Notes under the pieces: model-generated | Told to the model about the DNA's origin: nothing | Seen by the model: the letters and a program-made list of their open reading frames with translations, nothing else | The model's database searches: none | Shown here: positions 1 to 5,901 of the stretch, in pieces | Layout: every line of letters starts with the position of its first letter | Numbering within the stretch: the first letter of the stretch is position 1 | Translations under genes and position numbers: made by a program | Source of the DNA: Wenzhouxiangella sp. | GTDB lineage: Bacteria > Pseudomonadota > Gammaproteobacteria > Xanthomonadales > Wenzhouxiangellaceae | NCBI GenBank assembly: GCA_007127425.1 | Contig: SKZJ01000304.1 | Coordinates: 1 to 6,495 of the forward strand | DNA: 6,495 nucleotides | Direction: 5' to 3'

Positions 1-1671
1 AAAGCCGTTTGTCAGTGGGTAGCCGGCGCGCAGGTTGACCAGGGTGTGGGCGGGCAGTTGCTCGGCGCCGACATCCAGTCGTGAGCCGGTGTAGACGACT
101 TCGCCGCCCAGCCAGCCGCCGTTGGCCAGCAGGTAGTCGGCCGAGAGTGCGGCCTTGTGCTCGGCACGACGCAGCAGTTGCTGGCCGCTGTCGCGGTCTT
201 CCGGGTCCTGCCAGGTGTAGCTGGCCTGGGTGCGCCACTGCTCGATGTTCAGTTCGTGACGCAACTCGGCGCCGCGAATGCGGGCCTTGCGGATATTGAC
301 GGCCTGGAAGTCCTCGCCGCTGAAGTCGATCAGGTCGTCGATGCGCGTCTCGAACAGGTTAAGTGTGACGCGCTGGCCGGCAATCGGCGTGTATTCGATA
401 CCCGCCTCGTGGGTCCAGGAGGTTTCCGGGTCGAGATCGGGGTTGCCGGCGAACAGCCCGCCGAAGCCGGGGGAATACAGCTGGTTGAAGTTCGGGGCAC
501 GGAAAGCGCGGCCGGTGCTGCCGTAGACACGCCAGCCCTCGGCCAGTCGCCAGCCGGCGGCCAGGTTGCCGGTCACGGCGCTGCCGAACTGTTCGTCTTC
601 GTCGACGCGCAGGCTGGCTTCCCAGTCGAAAGCGTCGCGGCTGCCGTGCAGGCCGGTCCAGGCGCCGAGGTTGTAGCGATTCTCGGCCCAACTGTTCCGG
701 CTCACGCCGGATTCGCGCCAGGCGTCCACTCCGAGCAGCCACAGTGCGTGCTCGTTCAGCAATCGCTCGGCCTGGATGCCACTTTGCACGCGTCGGGTGA
801 TGGCTTCGGAGAAGCCGAACGGCGTTTCGGTCTCGAGCCGGTCGCGGTAGAGGGCGGCGCTCGCCAGCCATTGCCAGGGCCCGCCGCCTTCATGCCGATA
901 CTCGGTCTGAACGCCGTAGTTGAGGAACTCCGACTCGCCCTGGTCGAACTCGATTTCGCCGTCGGCTACGCGTGCGCTCCAGCTCAGTCGGCCGCCGGCC
1001 AGCGCTGTGCCGCCGCGGGCATTGACACTGAGGTTTTCGAAGCCGTCGTCGTCGGGATCGAAGGCGAAGCCGCGTTCGTTCTGGGCGGAGAAGCCGCCTA
1101 CCCGGCGCCCGGCGATGCTCAGGCCGAAGTCTTCGTTGCCCCAGGCAGCCGACAGCGAGCGGTCACGGTAGCGGCCATAGGCGGCTCGCGCCGAGGGGCC
1201 GTCGGGCTGCCGGGTGAAGATCTGGATGACGCCGCCGATGGCATCGGACCCGTAGCGTGCCGCTCGCGGACCGCGAACGATCTCGATGCGTTCAATCTGT
1301 GACGGGTCGAGGATCTCCCAGGTAAAGCCACCGGTGCCGGCGGCGGCCACGCGCACGCCGTCGATCAGCACCAGTACGTGGTTGGAGTTGGTGCCACGCA
1401 TGAAGGTGCTGGTCTGGCCGCCGGGGCCGCCGGCCCGGCTCATATCGATGCCGGCTTCCAGCCGGAGCAGTTCCAGCAGGTCAGGCGCCTGGCTGCGCTC
1501 GATGGTGTCGCGGTCGATGACGCTGACGGCGGCCAGCGGTTCCTCGATCATCTGTTCGCTGCGCGTGGCGGTGACCACTACGGTGTCGTGGTCGACGGCG
1601 TCGGCCAGGATATCAAAAGACGTGACGAGCAGGCCCGCAGCGGCCAGCCCGGAGTAAATGGACTTGTACAT
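1..1671 (-). CDS. btuB: TonB-dependent vitamin B12 (cobalamin) outer-membrane receptor, BtuB-like, C-terminus cut by window edge
   Basis: Outer-membrane beta-barrel that binds cobalamin and imports it to the periplasm using TonB/ExbBD energy. The frame is open from ATG 1671 to base 1, giving 557 residues. E. coli BtuB is about 614 aa, so roughly 40-60 residues lie outside. Residues 1-25 form a signal peptide (K3, hydrophobic 7-19, likely cleavage after ADA). The TonB box DTVVVTAT is at 29-36, nearly the E. coli DTLVVTA. The plug domain (about 40-157) contains FMRGTNSNHVLVLIDGVRV (90-108) and RGPRAARYGSDAIGG (133-147). The barrel follows; an acidic loop DPDDDGFEN (205-213) resembles the calcium-binding loop of BtuB, and STGRAFRAPNFNQLY (385-399) and NPDLDPE (410-416) are family motifs. 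GGAG at 1680-1683 lies 8 nt before the ATG and supports this start. The cobalamin riboswitch upstream on the same strand supports the B12 assignment. Another TonB receptor substrate, such as a corrinoid precursor, cannot be excluded. Confidence 0.93.
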   Translation of the reverse strand, partial: MYKSIYSGLAAAGLLVTSFDILADAVDHDTVVVTATRSEQMIEEPLAAVSVIDRDTIERSQAPDLLELLRLEAGIDMSRAGGPGGQTSTFMRGTNSNHVLVLIDGVRVAAAGTGGFTWEILDPSQIERIEIVRGPRAARYGSDAIGGVIQIFTRQPDGPSARAAYGRYRDRSLSAAWGNEDFGLSIAGRRVGGFSAQNERGFAFDPDDDGFENLSVNARGGTALAGGRLSWSARVADGEIEFDQGESEFLNYGVQTEYRHEGGGPWQWLASAALYRDRLETETPFGFSEAITRRVQSGIQAERLLNEHALWLLGVDAWRESGVSRNSWAENRYNLGAWTGLHGSRDAFDWEASLRVDEDEQFGSAVTGNLAAGWRLAEGWRVYGSTGRAFRAPNFNQLYSPGFGGLFAGNPDLDPETSWTHEAGIEYTPIAGQRVTLNLFETRIDDLIDFSGEDFQAVNIRKARIRGAELRHELNIEQWRTQASYTWQDPEDRDSGQQLLRRAEHKAALSADYLLANGGWLGGEVVYTGSRLDVGAEQLPAHTLVNLRAGYPLTNGF

Positions 1672-1679
1672 GTTCTCGG

Positions 1680-1683
1680 CTCC
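1680..1683 (-). promoter_or_regulatory. btuB ribosome binding site (GGAG)
   Basis: On the minus strand GGAG is followed by 8 nt and then ATG at 1671. It decides the start: an ATG at 1684-1686 is in another frame. The site begins 2 nt after the foot of the 1686-1724 hairpin, so its accessibility may depend on leader folding. Confidence 0.7.
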
Positions 1684-1685
1684 AT

Positions 1686-1724
1686 GCGCTCACCCGCGCA
1701 CTATGGTCAGGAGGGTGGGAGCGC
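1686..1724 (-). promoter_or_regulatory. Predicted leader hairpin abutting the btuB ribosome binding site
   Basis: Bases 1686-1695 (gcgctcaccc) are complementary to 1713-1724 (gggtgggagcgc) except for a 2-nt bulge at 1717-1718, giving a 10-bp GC-rich stem with a loop of about 17 nt. In the minus-strand transcript it ends 2 nt before the GGAG. It may be the final part of the riboswitch expression platform, or simply a secondary structure. No alternative pairing with the aptamer was established by eye. Confidence 0.45.
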
Positions 1725-1794
1725 GAGAAGCCGGCACGGATAAAGTGTGCAGGAATCATCGACCCCGGTCGCCCACCGCAACCCGAAAGGTTAA

Positions 1795-1975
1795 ACCTGC
1801 CTCATTCGCCACCCTCCCTACTGTGGAGTCGCCAGGCACTGCGTCCGCGGCGTTTCGCTCGGTCGCAAGTCCTCACCGTAGTGGCGGCTACGCTTCCGGC
1901 TTGCTCGGTCGCGAAACGCCGCAGCCACAGCACCTGGCACCCCCTCGCTACGGAAGGGTGGTGAATGAGGCAGGT
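1795..1975. repeat. Large imperfect palindrome (fold-back repeat, MITE-like or leader structure)
   Basis: The two ends are inverted repeats: 1795-1815 and 1955-1975 pair at 20 of 21 positions. Inside, 1831-1836 pairs with 1933-1938 and 1847-1858 pairs perfectly with 1911-1922 (12 bp). Then 1866-1869 pairs with 1900-1903, and a small apical stem joins 1877-1881 to 1888-1892. The ten bases gctcggtcgc occur directly repeated at 1857-1866 and 1903-1912, giving an internal loop. No protein is encoded. It lies entirely within the btuB leader, starting 6 nt after the riboswitch aptamer. Near-perfect ends and a fold-back form suggest a non-autonomous mobile element or a dispersed palindromic repeat. 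No convincing target-site duplication is visible. It could instead have been co-opted as the riboswitch output structure. Confidence 0.75.
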
Positions 1976-1980
1976 CAAAA

Positions 1981-2170
1981 TGACAGCAGGCCGGTCTCCT
2001 GACTTCCGGCGATGAATGCGGGGCACTCATCGGGCTGGCACCTTCCCCCGTGGCATGCACGGAGTGGTCATCACCCAGCCGCATTCGCCGATTGGATCGC
2101 ACGAATGCCGGTTACAGTTGCGGGGGCAGTACCGGACTTGCACCGGATTCCCGAAACACCTGTTGCCGTA
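1981..2170 (-). ncRNA. Cobalamin (adenosylcobalamin-type) riboswitch aptamer upstream of btuB
   Basis: This cis-acting leader RNA binds cobalamin and lowers expression of the downstream receptor when B12 is plentiful. Read on the minus strand, all the conserved blocks are present in order. They are the core GGGAATCCGGTGCAAGTCC (about 2134-2152), the CCCGCAACTGTAA block (2112-2124), the CCACGGGGGAAGG block (2041-2053), and the B12 box GGAAGTCAGGAGACCGGCC (1989-2007). The closing P1 helix forms between about 2159-2167 and 1982-1990 with one mismatch. It lies on the same strand as btuB and about 310 nt from its ATG, an unusually long distance because the fold-back repeat intervenes. The conserved core looks intact. 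Confidence 0.97.
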
Positions 2171-2216
2171 GATCAATTGAATTAGCCAGACCGGGCTGTC
2201 CCGATCGGCGGGGGAG

Positions 2217-2243
2217 AGTATAACGCCGATTAGCTAGTGTGAA
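2217..2243 (-). promoter_or_regulatory. Probable sigma70 promoter of the btuB leader
   Basis: On the minus strand TTCACA (2238-2243, 5 of 6 to the -35 consensus) and TATACT (2217-2222, 5 of 6 to the -10 consensus) are separated by 15 bp, slightly short. Transcription would begin near 2210, about 40 nt before the aptamer, giving a leader of about 540 nt. The -35 box falls inside the first heptamer of the repeat array at 2237-2271. Confidence 0.5.
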
Positions 2244-2271
2244 GTGTTAAGTGTGAAGTGGGAGGTGTTTC
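2237..2271. repeat. Heptamer tandem repeat array, right-pointing copy
   Basis: On the plus strand five consecutive 7-base units read GTGTGAA, GTGTTAA, GTGTGAA, GTGGGAG, GTGTTTC. The first three are clear variants of GTGTKAA; the last two are degenerate. The array lies at the btuB side of the intergenic region and contributes the presumed -35 box. Confidence 0.7.
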
Positions 2272-2368
2272 AGGGGGCTGGAGGTTCGAGGGTCACCCCC
2301 GAGAAAGCGGTGCCTATCGAAGTCACCGCCAGCGCTGTTGAGGGGGAAACGCCATAAGCACATGATTC
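2272..2368. other. Non-coding spacer between the two inverted heptamer arrays
   Basis: No gene is seen. It contains a 6-bp stem (gcggtg 2307-2312 with caccgc 2324-2329, 11-nt loop) and a possible GGGGG/CCCCC pairing (2273-2277 with 2296-2300). It may be the body of a small repeat element. Confidence 0.4.
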
Positions 2369-2397
2369 TTAACACTTAACACTTTAGGCTTCACGCT
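2369..2397. repeat. Heptamer tandem repeat array, inverted copy
   Basis: Read on the minus strand the units are GCGTGAA, GCCTAAA, GTGTTAA, GTGTTAA, so this is the same heptamer family in opposite orientation to 2237-2271. The 13 bases 2372-2384 are the exact reverse complement of 2242-2254. The two arrays enclose about 100 bp containing a small hairpin (2307-2312 with 2324-2329), so 2237-2397 may be one element. Confidence 0.65.
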
Positions 2398-2398
2398 C

Positions 2399-2417
2399 GC
2401 CCCGACAACGTCGGGGC
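2399..2417 (-). terminator. Stem-loop directly after the fadE stop codon, possible weak terminator
   Basis: GCCCCGAC and GTCGGGGC form a perfect 8-bp stem with a 3-nt loop, one base beyond the fadE stop codon. On the minus strand the following bases (GAGCGTGAAG) have no T-tract, so it does not look like a classical intrinsic terminator. It may act as a 3'-end stabiliser or partial terminator between fadE and the downstream btuB unit. Confidence 0.4.
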
Positions 2418-2418
2418 G

Positions 2419-4899
2419 TCAGGCCGCTTCCTGGTTGCCGTTGCGGATTTCCTCGCCGGTCTGACTCAGGCCGGCCTGGAGTTCCTCGAGATCGAAGTCG
2501 TCGACGGAAATGATCTCCAGTACGCGCTTTCGCACCGAGGTGAGGAATTCGGCTTCCTTGTCGGTCAGCACCTTGTTGTCGATGGCCGATGAGATGTGCT
2601 CTTCCGAGGTGTACCCGCTGAGCTGTCCGTTGCGCTGGGCCTTGAGCATCTTGCGCTCCAGCGGCTCGACCGCAATCACGTCGGGCAGAAGTTTCTCCAT
2701 CACGCCCAGCCAGTGACCGGAGGCATCGGATTTGTAGATGCCGCGGGTGAGCCGGTCGCGAGTCTCGGAGGGAGACAGTAGCAACGAGGCGACCTTGTGC
2801 CCCAGCCGGTCATTGGGGGCACGCTCGATGCGACCCAGCGGGAAGATCACGATTCGCAGAAATGGCCGGATCCAGGCAATCGGGTAGTTGTCGATCACGC
2901 CGCGCATGGCGGTCTGGATCTTGAAGATCGCGTCGTGGAAGGCCCAGGCCAGGATGGGCTGGTCGGCCGCGGGTCGGCCCTCGTGCTCGAAGCGTCTGAG
3001 CATGGCCGAGCAGATGTAGAGCTGGCTGAGCACGTCACCCAGGCGACCGGAGACCTTCTCCTTGAGCTTGAGCTTGCCGCCGTAGGTCAACATGATGATG
3101 TCGGCCAGGTAGGCGAAGCCGGCGCTGTAGCGGCTGAGCTTGCGGTAGTACTTGCGCGTGCGTCGGTCACCCGGCACGGCGGCGAAGCGGGCAAAGCTCA
3201 GGCCCAGAATGAATGCACGCACGGCGTTGGAAATCGAGTGGCCGATGTGCGCGAACAGCAGCTTGTCGAATTCCTTCAGGCGCTCCTCCTCATCCTCGAT
3301 CTTGAGCGCTTCGAGCTCCTTGAGTACGAAGGGATGGCAGCGGATGGCGCCCTGGCCGAATATCATCATCGACCGGGTCAGGATATTGGCGCCTTCAACG
3401 GTGATCCAGATCGGCGCGCCCTGCCAGGCACGACCCAGGTAATTCTTGGGGCCGAGGATGATGCCCTTGCCGCCGTGGATATCCATGGCGTCCTTGATGA
3501 TGTCCCGGCTCTGCTCGGTGCAGTGGTACTTGGCGATCGCGCCGGGTACCGCCGGCTTTTCGCCGTCATCGACGGCCGATGCGGTCTGGCGGCTCAGTGC
3601 ACTGATGGCGTAAGTGTGGCCGGCCATGCGCGCCAGCGCTTCCTCCACCCCCTCGAAGCGGCCGATGGGCAGGTTGAACTGCTTGCGGATGCGGGCGTAG
3701 GCGCCGGTGGCCATGGTAGCCGCCTTGGCCCCGCCGGATGTCGACGAGGGCAGCGAGATGGCGCGGCCGACCGAGAGCGACTCGATCAGCATGCGCCACC
3801 CGCTGCCGGCGTGTTCGACACCGCCGAGCAGGGTGTCGATCGGCACGAATACGTCCTTGCCGACAATGGGTCCGTTCGGAAACGGGTTGTTGAGCGGGAA
3901 GTGACGGCGGCCGATTTCCATGCCCGGGGTGTCGGCCGGCAGCAAAGCGACTGAAATGCCGATGTCGTCGGTCTCGCCGATCAGGCTGTCGGGGTCGTAC
4001 AGGCGAAAGGCCAGCCCGACCACGGTGGCGCAGGGCGCCAGCGTGATGTAGCGTTTTTCAAAGTTGAGCAGGATGCCGAGGGTCTGCTTGCCCTTGTATT
4101 TTTTCTTGCAGACTATGCCGTAATCGGAAATGGAAGTGGCATCCGAACCGGCCATGGTGCTGGTCAGGCCGAAGCAGGGGATTTCCTCACCCGAGGCCAG
4201 GCGCGGCAGGTAGTGGTCCTTCTGTTCAGTGGTGCCGTAGTGCAGTAACAACTCGGCCGGGCCGAGGGAATTGGGCACGGCAATGATCGATCCGACCTGC
4301 GAGCTCATGCCGCCGACTTTCTCGAGCACGGCACGGTGGGCGACCGCGGAGAAGCCCAGCCCGCCGTACTCTTTCGGAATGATCATGCCGAAGTACTTGT
4401 TCTTGCGCAGGTGATCCCAGACCTCGTCGGACACGCCGGCGCGGTAGTGGGAAAACTCCCAGTCGTCGATCATGCCGCACAGCTCTTCGACCGGGCCGTC
4501 GAGAAAGGCCTGCTCCTCGGTGTTGAGCTCGTGCAGCGGCTTCTTGATGAAGCGGCTCCAGTGCGGGTTGCCCGTGAACAGTTCGCCCTCGAAACCCACG
4601 GTGCCTGCTTCCAGCGCGATGCGCTCGGTCTCCGAGATCTGGGGCGTCATTTTCTCGAAGCCCTTGAGAATCGGTGCGGTGATGAACTCGCGCCGCCACG
4701 GCCGGTGGTTGAGCGGGATGGCGACGGCGAGGAACAGCAGCCAGAAGACGGCCAGCAGGATCCAGCCGGGCTGCCCGAAGATGGTGAAACCCAGCAATAC
4801 CACAGCGGTGGCGATGGACCAGGCCAGAATGGATGTCTTGAAATAGGCACATCCCAGGCCGACTGCCAGCAGGGCCAGCACAAACAGGGCCGTCATCAT
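2419..4899 (-). CDS. fadE: FadE-type long-chain acyl-CoA dehydrogenase
   Basis: Catalyses the first step of fatty acid beta-oxidation: FAD-dependent oxidation of acyl-CoA to trans-2-enoyl-CoA, with electrons passed on toward ETF and the respiratory chain. At 826 aa it matches E. coli FadE (814 aa), far longer than ordinary acyl-CoA dehydrogenases of about 380 aa. Residues 4-62 are hydrophobic and form two or three membrane segments, so the enzyme is probably inner-membrane anchored. Family blocks follow: EQAFLDGPVEE (129-139), KEYGGLGFSAVAH (176-188), VPNSLGPAELLLHYGT (208-223), KRYITLAPCATVVGLAF (282-298), GRRHFPLNNPFPNGP (330-344), MDIHGGKGI (472-480) and VEGANILTRSMMIFGQGAIR (501-520), with E502 in the VEGANILTR segment. 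The C-terminal part (about 540-826) is the FadE-specific extension, ending ISVDDFDLEEL. The start at 4899 has GGAG 11 nt upstream inside the hydrolase gene; an adjacent second ATG is the alternative. The reading frame is complete. Confidence 0.97.
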   Translation of the reverse strand: MMTALFVLALLAVGLGCAYFKTSILAWSIATAVVLLGFTIFGQPGWILLAVFWLLFLAVAIPLNHRPWRREFITAPILKGFEKMTPQISETERIALEAGTVGFEGELFTGNPHWSRFIKKPLHELNTEEQAFLDGPVEELCGMIDDWEFSHYRAGVSDEVWDHLRKNKYFGMIIPKEYGGLGFSAVAHRAVLEKVGGMSSQVGSIIAVPNSLGPAELLLHYGTTEQKDHYLPRLASGEEIPCFGLTSTMAGSDATSISDYGIVCKKKYKGKQTLGILLNFEKRYITLAPCATVVGLAFRLYDPDSLIGETDDIGISVALLPADTPGMEIGRRHFPLNNPFPNGPIVGKDVFVPIDTLLGGVEHAGSGWRMLIESLSVGRAISLPSSTSGGAKAATMATGAYARIRKQFNLPIGRFEGVEEALARMAGHTYAISALSRQTASAVDDGEKPAVPGAIAKYHCTEQSRDIIKDAMDIHGGKGIILGPKNYLGRAWQGAPIWITVEGANILTRSMMIFGQGAIRCHPFVLKELEALKIEDEEERLKEFDKLLFAHIGHSISNAVRAFILGLSFARFAAVPGDRRTRKYYRKLSRYSAGFAYLADIIMLTYGGKLKLKEKVSGRLGDVLSQLYICSAMLRRFEHEGRPAADQPILAWAFHDAIFKIQTAMRGVIDNYPIAWIRPFLRIVIFPLGRIERAPNDRLGHKVASLLLSPSETRDRLTRGIYKSDASGHWLGVMEKLLPDVIAVEPLERKMLKAQRNGQLSGYTSEEHISSAIDNKVLTDKEAEFLTSVRKRVLEIISVDDFDLEELQAGLSQTGEEIRNGNQEAA

Positions 4900-4902
4900 G
4901 AT

Positions 4903-5781
4903 TTAGCTTGCTCCCCGGGAACCGATGCGCTTGAGGAAGGGCATCACGGCTCCCATGAAATGTTCGTTGTTGTCACCGGCGACCATGTGGCTGGCGTCGG
5001 CGACGGTTGCCTTTTCGGCGTGTGGGGCGAGTTTGAGGAATTCCTCGATATGCTCCTCGCCGATCATTTCACTCTGGCTGCCGGCGACCAGCAGCGCTGG
5101 AATCTTGAGTCGGCGGCTGGCCGACTTCAGGCGCGATTGCAGGTTGGCGCTTTTCTCGGCCAGGGCCAGCATGGCCGGATCCCAGTGCCAGTACCAACGC
5201 CCGTCGGAGGCCTGGCGCAGGTTACGGGTCAGGCCGGTGTTGCTGCTGCTGTGGCGGCGGTGCGGCAGGAAGCCGCGCACGGCTTCGGTCGCTTCCTCAA
5301 GCGTGGTGAAGCCTTTCGGGTTCTGACGCATGAAGGCAATCATGGCATCGACGCCGCGGTCGTCCCAACGCGGGGCGATGTCGACCAGCACGAGCGACTC
5401 AAGCTCGACCTTGGGCTTTTCCGAGTGGGCCAGCAAGCCGGTCAGGCCACCCATGGACGCGCCGATGACGATCGGGCGGTTGGGCAGCGAGGCGCAGACG
5501 CGGCGGAAGTCTTCGACGAACTGCTCGAAGTCGTACTCGCCACTGGGCGCACGGTCACTTTCGCCGTGGCCGCGCGCGTCGTAACTGACCGCCTGCCAGC
5601 CGGCAGCGGCAAGCCGACGGCCGGTTTCCTCCCAGGCATACTGGGTCTGGCCGAAGCCGTGGGCCATGAGCACGCACGGTGCACGATCGTCACCGTAATA
5701 ACGTAGGCTCAAGCGAATGCCGTCATCGGTCCAGATCTGGCGCCGGCGGATATCATCGTGAAGTTTGCGTACAGCTTCCAT
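4903..5781 (-). CDS. Alpha/beta-fold hydrolase (esterase/thioesterase-like), substrate unknown
   Basis: A soluble serine hydrolase of the alpha/beta fold, 292 aa from ATG 5781. The oxyanion region is AHGFGQTQYAW (40-50 from this ATG), YDARGHGESD (67-76) is typical of the fold, and the nucleophile is S109 in GASMGG. The histidine is H265 in VADASHMVAGD. The acid position, usually Asp in the GGxSD context of relatives, reads AGSQSEMI, so E238 may serve instead. No signal peptide is seen. An upstream TTG at 5817 (12 extra codons) has GAGG 5 nt before it. However, those codons include TTA, AAA and ATA, rare in this GC-rich DNA, and the stretch looks like a promoter, so ATG is preferred. The stop lies 3 nt before fadE, implying translational coupling. 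A role in releasing or trimming acyl substrates for FadE is inference from position only; no specific substrate can be read from the sequence. Confidence 0.9.
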   Translation of the reverse strand: MEAVRKLHDDIRRRQIWTDDGIRLSLRYYGDDRAPCVLMAHGFGQTQYAWEETGRRLAAAGWQAVSYDARGHGESDRAPSGEYDFEQFVEDFRRVCASLPNRPIVIGASMGGLTGLLAHSEKPKVELESLVLVDIAPRWDDRGVDAMIAFMRQNPKGFTTLEEATEAVRGFLPHRRHSSSNTGLTRNLRQASDGRWYWHWDPAMLALAEKSANLQSRLKSASRRLKIPALLVAGSQSEMIGEEHIEEFLKLAPHAEKATVADASHMVAGDNNEHFMGAVMPFLKRIGSRGAS

Positions 5782-5787
5782 ACGGCA

Positions 5788-5817
5788 GAGTATGGGGTTA
5801 CCTTTTAAGTTAGTCAA
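5788..5817 (-). promoter_or_regulatory. Probable promoter of the hydrolase-fadE unit
   Basis: On the minus strand TTGACT (5812-5817, 5 of 6 to -35) is followed by a 17-bp spacer and CATACT (about 5789-5794, 4 of 6 to -10). Transcription would start close to the ATG at 5781, which has no clear Shine-Dalgarno sequence, so the mRNA may be leaderless or nearly so. The same bases would be coding if the TTG at 5817 were the real start. Confidence 0.5.
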
Positions 5818-5828
5818 TGAGACCTCAT
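5817..5828. promoter_or_regulatory. Short palindrome in the divergent promoter region, candidate operator
   Basis: ATGAG-AC-CTCAT has 5-bp perfect arms around a 2-bp centre. It touches the hydrolase -35 box and lies between the two divergent genes. TetR-family proteins usually bind palindromes in such positions and often control both neighbours. The arms are short, so this is suggestive only. Confidence 0.35.
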
Positions 5829-5901
5829 ATTGGTTCGATTCCGCCTCGATACAAGGCCGCCCCCCAAGCCGCCATTACATGGAGTACCATCCCTGATTAC
5901 C

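Noticed and set aside
157..1302. Long plus-strand open frame of 381 codons
   Set aside because: It is antisense to btuB, whose TonB box, plug and barrel motifs are unmistakable. The frame is open because of GC-rich codon bias and its translation resembles no family.
1795..1975. Fold-back considered as an insertion sequence
   Set aside because: No transposase is encoded and no convincing target-site duplication is visible, so at most it is a non-autonomous element.
1818..2102. Minus-strand open frame of 94 codons in the btuB leader
   Set aside because: It is made of the riboswitch aptamer and the fold-back repeat; conservation here is explained by RNA structure.
2237..2397. Repeats considered as a CRISPR array
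   Set aside because: Units are 7 bases, contiguous and without spacers, and no cas genes are present.
2797..3954. Plus-strand open frame of 385 codons
   Set aside because: Antisense shadow of fadE; low-complexity composition rich in Ala, Gly, Val and Asp, with no recognisable domain.
4336..5706. Plus-strand open frame of 456 codons
   Set aside because: It runs antisense through both fadE and the hydrolase across their junction, as expected of a codon-bias artefact and not a gene.
5830..5901. N-terminal extension of the TetR gene from TTG
   Set aside because: The 24 extra residues are proline-rich and precede the normal TetR start; they overlap the presumed divergent promoter region.
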